This document shows, in pieces, positions 1-8,792 of a stretch of 58,943 nt of DNA. A model generated the notes under the pieces. It was not told where the DNA came from and did no database searches. It saw nothing but the letters and a program-made list of their open reading frames with translations. This stretch comes from an uncultured Bacteroidota bacterium (GTDB lineage Bacteria > Bacteroidota > Bacteroidia > Chitinophagales > Chitinophagaceae), in assembly GCA_903881585.1 (NCBI GenBank), contig CAIRTW010000034.1:1-58943 (forward strand), given 5' to 3'. A program made the position numbers and the translations under genes. Each line of letters begins with the position of its first letter. Position 1 is the stretch's first letter.

Positions 1-154
1 CTTGAAATTGCATTAAAGCCAATACAGTAAAGAGTTTTGGGCATATTTAATGTTGTTCCATTTTTTCTCTTACCTATTTATGCTTGCTAATTTTACCCCT
101 GAATTCAAGACAGGGTAAGCGCTTATTCATTTTTTAACTTTTAAAGTTTTTAAA

Positions 155-448
155 ATGGATAATTTCCAAACAATCGGGCTAAGGCTCACAAACATTGAAA
201 ATAGTCTTGCAGCCTCAAAAGAGGTGCTAACAGTTGATGAAACAGCCCGGCTAACAGGCTTTTCAAAGAGCTACCTATATAAGCTCACCAGTGCTGGCAT
301 TATACCACATAGCAAGCCATTAGGCAAGCACCTGTTTTTTAACCGGGCACAGGTGGAGGCATGGCTATTAGGTAAGCCAATTAAAACACTTGCAGAGATA
401 AGTAAGGATGCTGCCAATTATGTAACCCTTAAAACTGGCAAGCCATGA
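155..448 (+). CDS. Excisionase/MerR-like helix-turn-helix DNA-binding protein
   Basis: 97 aa; 'LTVDETARLTGFSKSYLYKLTSAGIIPHSKPLGKHLFFNRAQVEAWL' matches the HTH_17 excisionase-family pattern. Confidence 0.8.
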   Translation: MDNFQTIGLRLTNIENSLAASKEVLTVDETARLTGFSKSYLYKLTSAGIIPHSKPLGKHLFFNRAQVEAWLLGKPIKTLAEISKDAANYVTLKTGKP

Positions 449-915
449 AAAAAGTAATATTCACAAGCTATTACAAATTTGAAAAGCTTACCTCAGCAGG
501 ATTTAGGTATGATGCAACCATGAGCACAGGCAATTACCCATACTTTGAAAGCTTACTTATTAATAAGCGGAAATTCAATGTAGGGGGGCTGAGCTTGAAT
601 TATGTAGATAGGCCGGATAAATGGAAAGGTGAGCCAGGGCGAAGGGCTGAAAAGGCACTTACTAAGGGTACAATAAATCTTAGTAGTGTATTTGTGCCTG
701 ACATACTTCAGCACTTTATAGGGTATGGCGATATGAACGGCACAACCGATGCACTTATTATGGTGTTTAATGCCAGCTATACAGTTATTGAGGTATTCAT
801 TGCCAATGGTTATGTAAACAACATGATAGGGCTATATACCTATGTAAAGGAGGGTTATTTTACTCAAGAATTTGAGCTATTAAGGGCTATTGCAAAGAAT
901 GTATTCAAAGGCTGA
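445..915 (+). CDS. Hypothetical protein of the mobile element
   Basis: Overlaps the HTH gene stop by 4 nt (translational coupling); no recognised domain. Confidence 0.6.
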   Translation: MKKVIFTSYYKFEKLTSAGFRYDATMSTGNYPYFESLLINKRKFNVGGLSLNYVDRPDKWKGEPGRRAEKALTKGTINLSSVFVPDILQHFIGYGDMNGTTDALIMVFNASYTVIEVFIANGYVNNMIGLYTYVKEGYFTQEFELLRAIAKNVFKG

Positions 916-933
916 GTTACTGAATCGGTAACC
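916..933 (+). repeat. Repeat box 1, GTTACTGAATCGGTAACC
   Basis: 15/18 identical to 1013-1030; internal GTTAC/GTAAC dyad. Confidence 0.6.
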
Positions 934-945
934 AAAAATATGCAG

Positions 946-984
946 GGGGTGAGTGTTTGACATTCATTAGTGCTCACCCCTTTT
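946..984 (+). terminator. Intrinsic terminator-like hairpin between ORF2 and rep
   Basis: ggggtgag (946-953) / ctcacccc (973-980) followed by tttt. Confidence 0.65.
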
Positions 985-1012
985 ATCAATTCTCTATATC
1001 AATACATACTTA

Positions 1013-1030
1013 GTTACAGAATCAGTTACC
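1013..1030 (+). repeat. Repeat box 2, GTTACAGAATCAGTTACC
   Basis: 15/18 identical to 916-933, directly upstream of the rep start codon. Confidence 0.6.
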
Positions 1031-1033
1031 TAA

Positions 1034-1960
1034 ATGGATACCATAACACTAAAGCTCACAAAGGAGCAAGCCGGGAATATTGATATACTTGCTGAGATAC
1101 CAGCAAACCTAAGCCATATTTCACAGCATGATTTTGGTAATGGTTTAATCATTTCAGGCAGGCTAAACAATATGAAAGTAACAGCGAGTGAAAGAGGGGT
1201 GAAAATTGAAAACAGCCTTACTAAATACTATTTGGGTGACAACATACAAGTAATGAGGCGCTCTGATATTGAAAGGGCTATTGAAAAGTTAAGTGATGAA
1301 TTGCACCTGCCAGTAAAAGAGGGAATAGTTACCCGTTTTGATTTTGCTAAAAATATCCCACTAATTCAAGATGTTGAAAATTACCTGAAATATTTGGGAG
1401 ATATAAGTAGATATCAGCGATACCCAAGCAAAAGAGGTCTTAATTATAAAATAGCTGGCAGGGAGCTGGCAATCTATGATAAGATAGCAGAGATGAAATT
1501 TAACCGGGAAATAGTACCGGGAATTTATGAGGGTAAAAATATAATGAGGATTGAAAAAAGGTATTTGAATAAGGTAGCCAGTTATTTTAACATGCCAGTA
1601 ATAACAGGCAGCGACTTGTATAATGAGGCGTTTTATATGCAGGTTTTGGATGACTGGCATAATGATTACAGCAGGATTGATAAACTAAACAATACAGTAA
1701 TTGATATGAGCACAGTAACCACAAAAAGACAGCTTTATAATATGGGTGTGCTGGCATTGGTACAAATGCAAGGGGGTGAGATTGCAGCCATTAAGCAGGT
1801 ACAGGAAAGGCAGAGTAAAGGTGAGCTAACTAAAAAGCAAGCATTAGACCTAAGAAATGCCATAAAAGCCAGCAGCAAGGAAAGGATTAAGGCAAAAGAA
1901 AATGAGCTATTGAATGAGCTTGAAAAAAAGGTTAAAGAGGCAATCATTTATTACAGGTAA
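1034..1960 (+). CDS. Phage/plasmid replication protein (gene II/X-like initiator)
   Basis: 308 aa; 'GRELAIYDKIAEMK' and 'NIMRIEKRYLNKVASYFN' resemble filamentous-phage gene II/X family replication proteins. Confidence 0.6.
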   Translation: MDTITLKLTKEQAGNIDILAEIPANLSHISQHDFGNGLIISGRLNNMKVTASERGVKIENSLTKYYLGDNIQVMRRSDIERAIEKLSDELHLPVKEGIVTRFDFAKNIPLIQDVENYLKYLGDISRYQRYPSKRGLNYKIAGRELAIYDKIAEMKFNREIVPGIYEGKNIMRIEKRYLNKVASYFNMPVITGSDLYNEAFYMQVLDDWHNDYSRIDKLNNTVIDMSTVTTKRQLYNMGVLALVQMQGGEIAAIKQVQERQSKGELTKKQALDLRNAIKASSKERIKAKENELLNELEKKVKEAIIYYR

Positions 1961-1977
1961 CCACTAAAAAAATTAAG

Positions 1978-2646
1978 ATGCAACCAAAAGAAAAGGGTTT
2001 ACAAAAGTTGACAGAATCAGAGATGAAAGTAAATGCACTTTTTGATCAAAAACAAATTACAAAACAGGATTTTGATGCTTTAAATGAGCTGGAAAAACCA
2101 ATTTTCCTAAAGATTGTAAATGAGAGAATAAACACTTACAAAGGCAAAAAGAAAGATGCTTTACTATTGCAAATTGAATCAATAACAGACCAAAACACAA
2201 AGAATGAAATTTGGGAAATAAACCACAACCAAATTACATGGGCAATATCAACATTAATGCAGGATTTTGGGCGGATGCCCTCAAAAAGGGAGATAGCAGA
2301 TAAAACGGAATTGAGCAGGCAAACAGTACATAAGCACTTGCAAGAGTATAGAGATAGCCCCCTTTATCAGCAGCAAATAGAATGGTTTAAATTTATGAGT
2401 GCAAAGGTGTTGGCTAAGGTGTTCAAATTTGCAGTTAATGGCGATATTAGAGCGGCAAGGCTATACTTTGATGTAGTAGGCAGCCTAAGCCAGCAAGAGG
2501 CAGGAAGCACCCTGATTAAGCGCCAAAACAACTATATCCAAATCAATAGCATGGTATTAAGTCAGGATAATATTAAGAGCCTGAAACCCGAGCAGGTTTT
2601 ACAGATTGAAGCGATTCTAAAGGCTGCATTACCTCAGCCCGTTTAG
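1978..2646 (+). CDS. HTH protein, possibly terminase-small-subunit-like (phBC6A51-type)
   Basis: 222 aa; HTH 'RMPSKREIADKTELSRQTVHKHLQEY' followed by 'GDIRAARLYFDVVG'. Confidence 0.45.
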   Translation: MQPKEKGLQKLTESEMKVNALFDQKQITKQDFDALNELEKPIFLKIVNERINTYKGKKKDALLLQIESITDQNTKNEIWEINHNQITWAISTLMQDFGRMPSKREIADKTELSRQTVHKHLQEYRDSPLYQQQIEWFKFMSAKVLAKVFKFAVNGDIRAARLYFDVVGSLSQQEAGSTLIKRQNNYIQINSMVLSQDNIKSLKPEQVLQIEAILKAALPQPV

Positions 2647-2668
2647 CATGTTTACTTAGTCGGACAGA

Positions 2669-2817
2669 TACGCGCGCGGGTAATTCCAAAATACACCCGT
2701 TTTTCAGAGAGGTACGCGCGCGAGGGTATAGGAATAAAGATATCAAAAGAAAACAGGAAAGATTTTATCTACATCATACACGCGTATATGGGAAAGCCCT
2801 TTACGCGCGAGGGTGTC
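2669..2817 (+). repeat. Cluster of CG-rich iteron-like motifs
   Basis: TACGCGCGCGGGTA (2669), TACGCGCGCGAGGGTAT (2713), TACACGCGTATATGGG (2777), TTACGCGCGAGGGTGT (2801) in an AT-rich context downstream of rep. Confidence 0.5.
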
Positions 2818-3028
2818 AACAAAAGTCAACATTTAGAACCTGATAAAACCTATTATCCAAAATCAAAAAGGTACTTTGAAAGAATAATTAATGACTGGCA
2901 GTATATGCAACACTCCAAAAACAATAGTGAGTGCAATATTTCAATTCAAGGAGTAAAGGAAAGGAGTAAAATATTGCAGGATTATAAAATCCTGATTTTG
3001 TTTTGTAGGTTTATGGAAAACCATTTTT

Positions 3029-3349
3029 ATGCCAGATGCAGGAGGATTAGTTTATATTGTTTTGATAGCCGTTTCTTTTATTATCGGTGTTTTCATTACC
3101 CGGTGGGTTTTTGGCATTGAAATTATAATTGATAATCTAAAGAAACAGACTGATTTTTTGGAAGAACAAAATCGTGCAATGATAGACCAAAGAGCAATTC
3201 TGAAATTGTTACTCATTGACCGACTATCCGACAATAGAAAAATAGAGGTTACTGATAAAAAAGACGGCAAAATTATTTATCCAACGTTACGCGATTGGAT
3301 TGAAAAGTATTCCAGTGACAGATACACAACAGAGATAATAAAAAATTAG
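3029..3349 (+). CDS. Small single-TM protein
   Basis: 106 aa; N-terminal TM 'LVYIVLIAVSFIIGVFITRWVFGI' then a charged coiled region. Confidence 0.5.
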   Translation: MPDAGGLVYIVLIAVSFIIGVFITRWVFGIEIIIDNLKKQTDFLEEQNRAMIDQRAILKLLLIDRLSDNRKIEVTDKKDGKIIYPTLRDWIEKYSSDRYTTEIIKN

Positions 3350-3413
3350 GTCTATCCGGCAAAAGCACTCAAATAGCTGGCATTATTACACATTTTGTCC
3401 CCCTATTGTCCTT

Positions 3414-3788
3414 TTAAAGGGTAATGAAGCGCTGAAATGCTTGCCAGTAAGGCAATACAGAAAATAGTTGTGTGCCAGTCCCGGGCACCAGAGTGGAAAG
3501 GTTGGAATTATTTCCTCCCTTTCCATTTTTATTTTCCTTAGAACCATTGTTGGGAGCGGTTATCAGCGTTATGGCTCTATTCTCTTTCGTGGTTCGATAA
3601 GTATTATTCTCGAAAATCAGTTTTTCAACAAATATCGAACCGATTATTTGCTGTTTTCCGGCAAGATCAGCCTCCACAAAGTGTTTGTCAATATTTTTGA
3701 GCAATGAAAACCCTCTATCCGTCAACAGGCTGAACCCAGCAACGCTCACGTTACGCAATGGCGTACTTGCATCCATGAAGCTGAACAT
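3414..3788 (-). pseudogene. C-terminal remnant of a site-specific serine recombinase
   Basis: 'DLAGKQQIIGSIFVEKLIFENNTYRTTKENRAITLI' matches the C-terminal signature of Bacteroidota serine recombinases; no catalytic N-terminal domain upstream. Confidence 0.6.
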
Positions 3789-4608
3789 AGGCCATGCGGC
3801 AAAAAGGTTGCGCTGGAGCTATATCACGCCGAATGAGGCGAAGAAAAAAGGCATGGATATGCAAAAGTGGAAGAAGCTGGTGCAGGTAAGGCAAAAGCTG
3901 GATAACATTTTTTATGGCGCCGGCGGCAAGCCAGAGAACCTCAAAAAATCGGTATTGAAAGGTAAGGGCAACAAGGATAAGGCAATACATGGCCTGGACG
4001 GCTTTGCATATGAGCATGAAGCACATCATATGAATATGCACACACCGCTGCATAAACTGCTCGGCCCCGAACTTTTTTATGCCGAAAATGAAGGCATTCA
4101 CGGCGCAGACGATTTGGGCGACCTCGGCGAACCGGTAACGCTTGCGACCATAACCGCAGCATCAGGGATTATTGCCGCCGTGGTCGGCATGATCAAAAAG
4201 GTCGGGGACGTATTTGGCGGTAAGGGCGACAATGCCGCTGATTTTGACCCTAAAGCAAATGCGGATGCGGAAGGGAGCATACCAGGAGCGGACGGTTCAT
4301 CCGCAGACCCGGCAACCGGGGATGACGGACAAGGGGCCACAGGTGAAGATAAAACTCAGGGTGATGGTACGCAGGATAATCCCGGTGACGGAACAAATAA
4401 TAATGACAACAACAGCGATGATATGAATAAACCAAAAAGTGCCGGTAAGAGCATGGCCGTAGCCAAATCAGGCGGTACAAATACCGACCTCGACAAAACA
4501 ACAGACAACCCCGGCGGAACACCCCCTGCCGATGACGAGGGGTTCTGGCAAAAACACAAGAAGTGGTTATTGCCAGGCTTGCAGATTTTCAACAAACTCC
4601 AGTTTTGA
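3775..4608 (+). CDS. Phage-like D/G/N-rich protein with hydrophobic segment, probably C-terminally truncated
   Basis: ORF track starts at 3685, but the N-terminal 30 aa lie in recombinase antisense sequence, so ATG 3775 is preferred; hydrophobic 'PVTLATITAASGIIAAVVGMI', acidic linker, then 'KKWLLPGLQ' just before the junction. Confidence 0.45.
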   Translation: MKLNIGHAAKRLRWSYITPNEAKKKGMDMQKWKKLVQVRQKLDNIFYGAGGKPENLKKSVLKGKGNKDKAIHGLDGFAYEHEAHHMNMHTPLHKLLGPELFYAENEGIHGADDLGDLGEPVTLATITAASGIIAAVVGMIKKVGDVFGGKGDNAADFDPKANADAEGSIPGADGSSADPATGDDGQGATGEDKTQGDGTQDNPGDGTNNNDNNSDDMNKPKSAGKSMAVAKSGGTNTDLDKTTDNPGGTPPADDEGFWQKHKKWLLPGLQIFNKLQF

Positions 4609-4932
4609 TGTCGACATATTATCTGGTGAAGTGATAAAGGCGTTGACACCCACATTGCCAACCTTTTCGAGATAGGTTGCAACAACTTTATCGTAGCTGC
4701 CGGATGGGCGGTTGCTTTTGCCCCAATTGGCGAGCATCACCTCGGGCTTGCCGAACAAGCCGACGAGCGGTTTTACGGCAAGAAACAAGTGTTCCACGTT
4801 CTCTGCAACCGACCATTTTCCGGAAACGGGCCTTTGAAAGAAGTTTGCTTCTGGAACAAGACCGGCAGCGGTTTCAACTTCGGCGAACGCAGTATGCAAT
4901 TTTTCAATGATCTTCTTTTGAGTCATAAACAA
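4567..4932 (-). pseudogene. Truncated DinB-family protein
   Basis: 'LHTAFAEVETAAGL..RPVSGKWSVAENVEHLFLAVKPL' is a DinB N-terminal region; 121 aa versus about 160-175 aa expected; ends where the phage-like ORF ends. Confidence 0.6.
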
Positions 4933-4981
4933 AGTGTTTTATGAGGTAAAGTTGGCGATCATTCCGCTTTCAAAAATTGAC

Positions 4982-5578
4982 CTATGTTACAATCGTTGTT
5001 GCCTTGGATAATTTTTTTCGCAGCCGGCTCAGGCTCTCCCGCTCAATGCCGAGGTAAGAGGCGATATGATAGAGCGGTACTTGCTCAAACACGCGGGGAT
5101 AGGTTTTGACTAAATTGAGATAGCGTTCTTCAGCATCAAGGAACAATAAACTCTCTATTCGCTTTTCGGAAATGATGTAGCTTTTTTCAGCAATGATCCG
5201 GCCAAATTTATTCCATAAATGAGAGTGTTCGTAGGCGTTCTGCAAAGTGTCGTGTGCTACTGTTATCAGCTCACAATCTTCCAGCGCCTGTATAAAATAC
5301 CTGCCGGGTCTCTGCTGCAGGAGGCTTTGAAAAGATGTTGCAAAATCATTTTCAAAGAAGAACATCGTGTTTATCTCCTTGCCGGCAGGCGAGAGATAGT
5401 ACATCCGCAGCACACCCTTGTTTACGAAAGCCATTTCGCGGCATATTTCATTTTCCCGGATCAAAAAATCTTTCGCCTTTAGATTTCTGAACTTCTTTTC
5501 AGAGGAGAAAAACGCATCACATTCCTCTTCGGGAATAGGTAGTATCTTCTGGACTCTTGAACGGAATTTGGAATACAT
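4982..5578 (-). CDS. Crp/Fnr-family transcriptional regulator
   Basis: cNMP-binding-like N-terminal domain plus HTH 'PLYHIASYLGIERESLSRLRKKL'. Confidence 0.85.
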   Translation of the reverse strand: MYSKFRSRVQKILPIPEEECDAFFSSEKKFRNLKAKDFLIRENEICREMAFVNKGVLRMYYLSPAGKEINTMFFFENDFATSFQSLLQQRPGRYFIQALEDCELITVAHDTLQNAYEHSHLWNKFGRIIAEKSYIISEKRIESLLFLDAEERYLNLVKTYPRVFEQVPLYHIASYLGIERESLSRLRKKLSKATTIVT

Positions 5579-5691
5579 AGCCTTATTATTTTGAACGAAT
5601 ATGCAGCAAAAATCAAGCTACTGCTGCTAAATGTCTTATCCCCAAGCGCTCCCCGGAACAAGGCCCCGCTTTTGCGGGAGGGGCGGGCGGG

Positions 5692-6399
5692 TTAGCACCT
5701 CGCCGTTTTCTTCTTCTTCCCAATGCCATTTTTCGCTTCTGCTTTTTCAATGTAGTCAACAGCGAAAGGAACCTTGCAGGCTGTGTCACCCATATCTACC
5801 TGTACCTTGCCTATTTTTAGTGCGGTTTGTTTGGCGAGTGCATTCAGCTCTTTTACATAGATGCCTACGGCGATCATAAAACGATTCATAGTTGACTTTA
5901 CGCGGTTTGGGCTGCCGTCTATTGTTGTTGCCGCTTTGCCGAGCAATTCTTTTAACATTGGAATATCGAGTTCGCTATCGTCTGTGATGGACACTATATC
6001 AGCGAGGATAGCCCAGCCAGCGCTGGCGATGCCGGGGTCTTTAGATGCGATCCATTTCTTTGCCAGCTCCAATCCATGTTTACTTTCGGCCGCAACAGGC
6101 GCTACTGTATTTTCATAGAGCACAGGTGCATTGGCCAATTTTACCCACTCCTGCAAATCCTTTATGGTCATCTTCTCCGGCTCTGCTATCAGGCCTGCGA
6201 GATACATGGCATCATATACGCCGGTTCTGAAAAGTTGCAGAGACAGTTCATGCCCGTCTTTTATTTTCTTCTGTATCTTTTTCAGTTCCTCTATTTTCAC
6301 GCCGTATAACGGTTCTTTAATACCGTGCTTCAGCAGTACATTTTTTATAGATGGCTGGCCAAGTGTTTCCAGTTGTTTCAGAATGTCGTTTGAGGTCAT
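5692..6399 (-). CDS. DNA alkylation repair protein (AlkD-like)
   Basis: 'YGVKIEELKKIQKKI..LSLQLFRTGVYDAMYLAGLIAEPEKM', AlkD/HEAT-like family pattern. Confidence 0.8.
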   Translation of the reverse strand: MTSNDILKQLETLGQPSIKNVLLKHGIKEPLYGVKIEELKKIQKKIKDGHELSLQLFRTGVYDAMYLAGLIAEPEKMTIKDLQEWVKLANAPVLYENTVAPVAAESKHGLELAKKWIASKDPGIASAGWAILADIVSITDDSELDIPMLKELLGKAATTIDGSPNRVKSTMNRFMIAVGIYVKELNALAKQTALKIGKVQVDMGDTACKVPFAVDYIEKAEAKNGIGKKKKTARC

Positions 6400-6604
6400 A
6401 AGAGTGGAAAGATTGAACCCTGCAAAAATAGTAAGTATTGCAATAGCCCGAAGCGCTCAGATGTACTACAGATTATTGTTTGCGTGAATTACAGCCTGCA
6501 GGCAGCCGCAGATTTGTTTTACACAAAAAATAGTTCAATCTTTAGCGTAGTAATACCTATGAATTAAATCATTGCTAACTAATTTAAACCAATCGTCGTA
6601 ACTT

Positions 6605-7408
6605 ATGAAACTAGTACAGAAAATATCTGCCATCACCGCCGGATGCTTATTACTTATCAGCGGGACTACCCATGCCCAGCGTGGATTTGATATAGGCGTA
6701 AAAGGCGCTTTCCAGGCAACAGGATTATTGAACCAGACGGACGAAGACGCAGGCCCTGAGCTGGATTTTAAAAATAAATTCGGGTTTGCAGCAGGCGCAT
6801 CGGTAGGGTACACATTCACCAAGCATATAGGCCTTGAGATAGGCGTACTTTATTCAAAGCAGGGCTGGTCATATAAGGGCGAAGTTGACCGGGTAAACCC
6901 AGTTGGTAACGGTATTCTTATTCTTTCTGATGAATTTTATGGGCTTGCCCACTCTAATAATCTTACTTTTACAGGCACTTATACAGCAGATATTTCCCTG
7001 ACCTACATTAAAATTCCGCTGTTGTTCCGATATACCGGAAACAGCGCTAACAGGACATATTTCAGTGGCTTTTTAGGGCCGCAGATCGATATACTTAATT
7101 CTGCTGTGGAGCAGGTAAATGGTAAGACTACTTCATTTACTGCATATAACTTTAAAACGACAGATCTTTATAAAAAACAGACTATGGATGCTGTATTAGG
7201 TTTGGGTTTTGCGGTAAGGCTGCCAGCTAATCTTACCGTTTCCGCCCACATCCGTTTCGACTATGGGCTTGGCGATGCGGAAGACAAGAGCAAGACGATA
7301 ACAGCTGCCAACTCAAAAGTATATGACCCTAAGCGCGCGGTAACAAATAATGCAACTGCGGGGTTGATGATCGGTGTAAACTATAAGCTGAAGATGGGTA
7401 AAAAGTAG
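6605..7408 (+). CDS. Outer-membrane beta-barrel (PorT-like) protein, tandem copy A
   Basis: Signal peptide; 'GFDIGVKGAFQATGLLNQTDEDAGPELDFKNKFGFAAGASVGYTFTKHIGLEIGVLYSKQGWSYKGEV'. Confidence 0.8.
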   Translation: MKLVQKISAITAGCLLLISGTTHAQRGFDIGVKGAFQATGLLNQTDEDAGPELDFKNKFGFAAGASVGYTFTKHIGLEIGVLYSKQGWSYKGEVDRVNPVGNGILILSDEFYGLAHSNNLTFTGTYTADISLTYIKIPLLFRYTGNSANRTYFSGFLGPQIDILNSAVEQVNGKTTSFTAYNFKTTDLYKKQTMDAVLGLGFAVRLPANLTVSAHIRFDYGLGDAEDKSKTITAANSKVYDPKRAVTNNATAGLMIGVNYKLKMGKK

Positions 7409-7472
7409 TTCTTTTTAGCTCACTGATGATCACAAATGATTTTAACCAATTAAACCAATCTGCAAATAGGGT

Positions 7473-8360
7473 ATGAAACTAATGAAGAAAATATCGGACA
7501 GACTAAATGTTGTAACGGCAATTTCTACGAGGAAATGTGTAGCCGCAGGGTGCTTATTATTTATTGGCGCACCATCGTTTGCACAGAGCGGATTTGATTT
7601 TGGATTAAAGGGGTTTCTTGGGACGTCTTCATTGTTAAACAGCACAGACCAGGCGGCCGGCCCGGAGCTTGATTATAAGAATAGTATAAAAATAGCCGGA
7701 GGGATTTCCGGGGGCTATAACTTTAATAAGCATATAGGCGTGGAGCTGAATGTGCTGTATGCCAAACAGGGACAAAGCTATAAAGGAGAAGTTTCACAGA
7801 TAACACCTTCCGCCAATGGCGCGCTGATATTGAGTGATGAATTTGCATCGCTGGCTGCGTACAACAATGTAGCTTTTTCAGGCAACTATACAGCCGATAT
7901 ATCAACGACCTGCATAAAGATACCGGTGCTGTTCAGGTACACAGGCGACAATACGAAAGGTGTATATTTCAGTTCTTTCATCGGGCCGCAGATCGATATA
8001 CTTAATTCTGCAAATGTGCAGGTAAATGGCCAAAGTGTTTCGCTTGCAGCATATAATATTAAGGAAGAGGATCTTTATAAAAAGACCACGGTGGATGCAG
8101 TGCTGGGGTTGGGTGTTGGAATTAATCTCCCCGCTAACCTGGTGCTTTCAGCACATCTCCGTTTTGACTACGGGCTAGGTGATGTTGAAAATAAAAGTGA
8201 GACCGTAAGTGCGTTTGGCAGTTCTGTGAGGGTTTATAGCAGTGAACGTGCCGCCACCAATAATGCTACAGGCGGCCTGCTGATAAGCCTCAATTATAAG
8301 CTGGTAAAGAAACCTGTAACAAAGAGTAAGACTCATACAGTTTCAAAAACGAAAAGCTAG
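7473..8360 (+). CDS. Outer-membrane beta-barrel (PorT-like) protein, tandem copy B
   Basis: Strong similarity to 6605-7408, e.g. 'FLGPQIDILNSA'/'FIGPQIDILNSA' and 'FDYGLGD'. Confidence 0.8.
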   Translation: MKLMKKISDRLNVVTAISTRKCVAAGCLLFIGAPSFAQSGFDFGLKGFLGTSSLLNSTDQAAGPELDYKNSIKIAGGISGGYNFNKHIGVELNVLYAKQGQSYKGEVSQITPSANGALILSDEFASLAAYNNVAFSGNYTADISTTCIKIPVLFRYTGDNTKGVYFSSFIGPQIDILNSANVQVNGQSVSLAAYNIKEEDLYKKTTVDAVLGLGVGINLPANLVLSAHLRFDYGLGDVENKSETVSAFGSSVRVYSSERAATNNATGGLLISLNYKLVKKPVTKSKTHTVSKTKS

Positions 8361-8387
8361 GCGCAGGTAGCTGCCCGGTACATACTC

Positions 8388-8430
8388 AAAGCGGAGTTTT
8401 TAATCATTCTTAATGTTCAAACTCCGCTTT
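8388..8430 (+). terminator. Intrinsic terminator
   Basis: aaagcggagttt (8388-8399) / aaactccgcttt (8419-8430), perfect 12-bp stem after the tandem OMP genes. Confidence 0.7.
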
Positions 8431-8498
8431 TGGTATTTCGTAAGATCAACTTTCAATGAAGTGGTGAGTTTGACAAGTGTACTCCTACCCTATGCTAA

Positions 8499-8684
8499 CT
8501 ATTGATTCTTCAGGTTTTTTTCGAGCTCCTTATCCAGCCAGTCGTCGGCTTTTTTCTTATCATCGGCAAATTCCTCAAGCGCTTTTGCTTTTACTTTTTT
8601 CAGGTCTTGTTCTTCGGTCTCCGTCTCCACCTTTGGAAGCCTGAATTGCGGGCGTTTTTTTACTATTAGTTTTCTTTCAGCCAT
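8499..8684 (-). CDS. Small charged hypothetical protein
   Basis: 61 aa, Lys/Glu-rich, intact ORF in an otherwise empty gap. Confidence 0.5.
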   Translation of the reverse strand: MAERKLIVKKRPQFRLPKVETETEEQDLKKVKAKALEEFADDKKKADDWLDKELEKNLKNQ

Positions 8685-8792
8685 GCTGGTCGTTTTTAGT
8701 TTTGAATGCTATTCAGTAGCATTTCCCTGTGTCATTTACTTTACAAAGCTAAATGATTTGGCGCGAAGAAACACAAGGCATTCCGTAATATG

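Noticed and set aside
3685-3774. N-terminal 30 aa of the 3685-4608 ORF
   Set aside because: Overlaps the recombinase remnant on the opposite strand; likely fortuitous read-through from the junction, so Met at 3775 is preferred.
5660-5695. GC-rich hairpin (CCCCGC-TTTT-GCGGG) downstream of the AlkD-like gene as a terminator
   Set aside because: Short stem and poor T-tract on the relevant strand; not strong enough to list as a feature.
5861-6487. Plus-strand ORFs opposite the AlkD-like gene
   Set aside because: Antisense frames to a well-supported coding gene with no recognisable domains.
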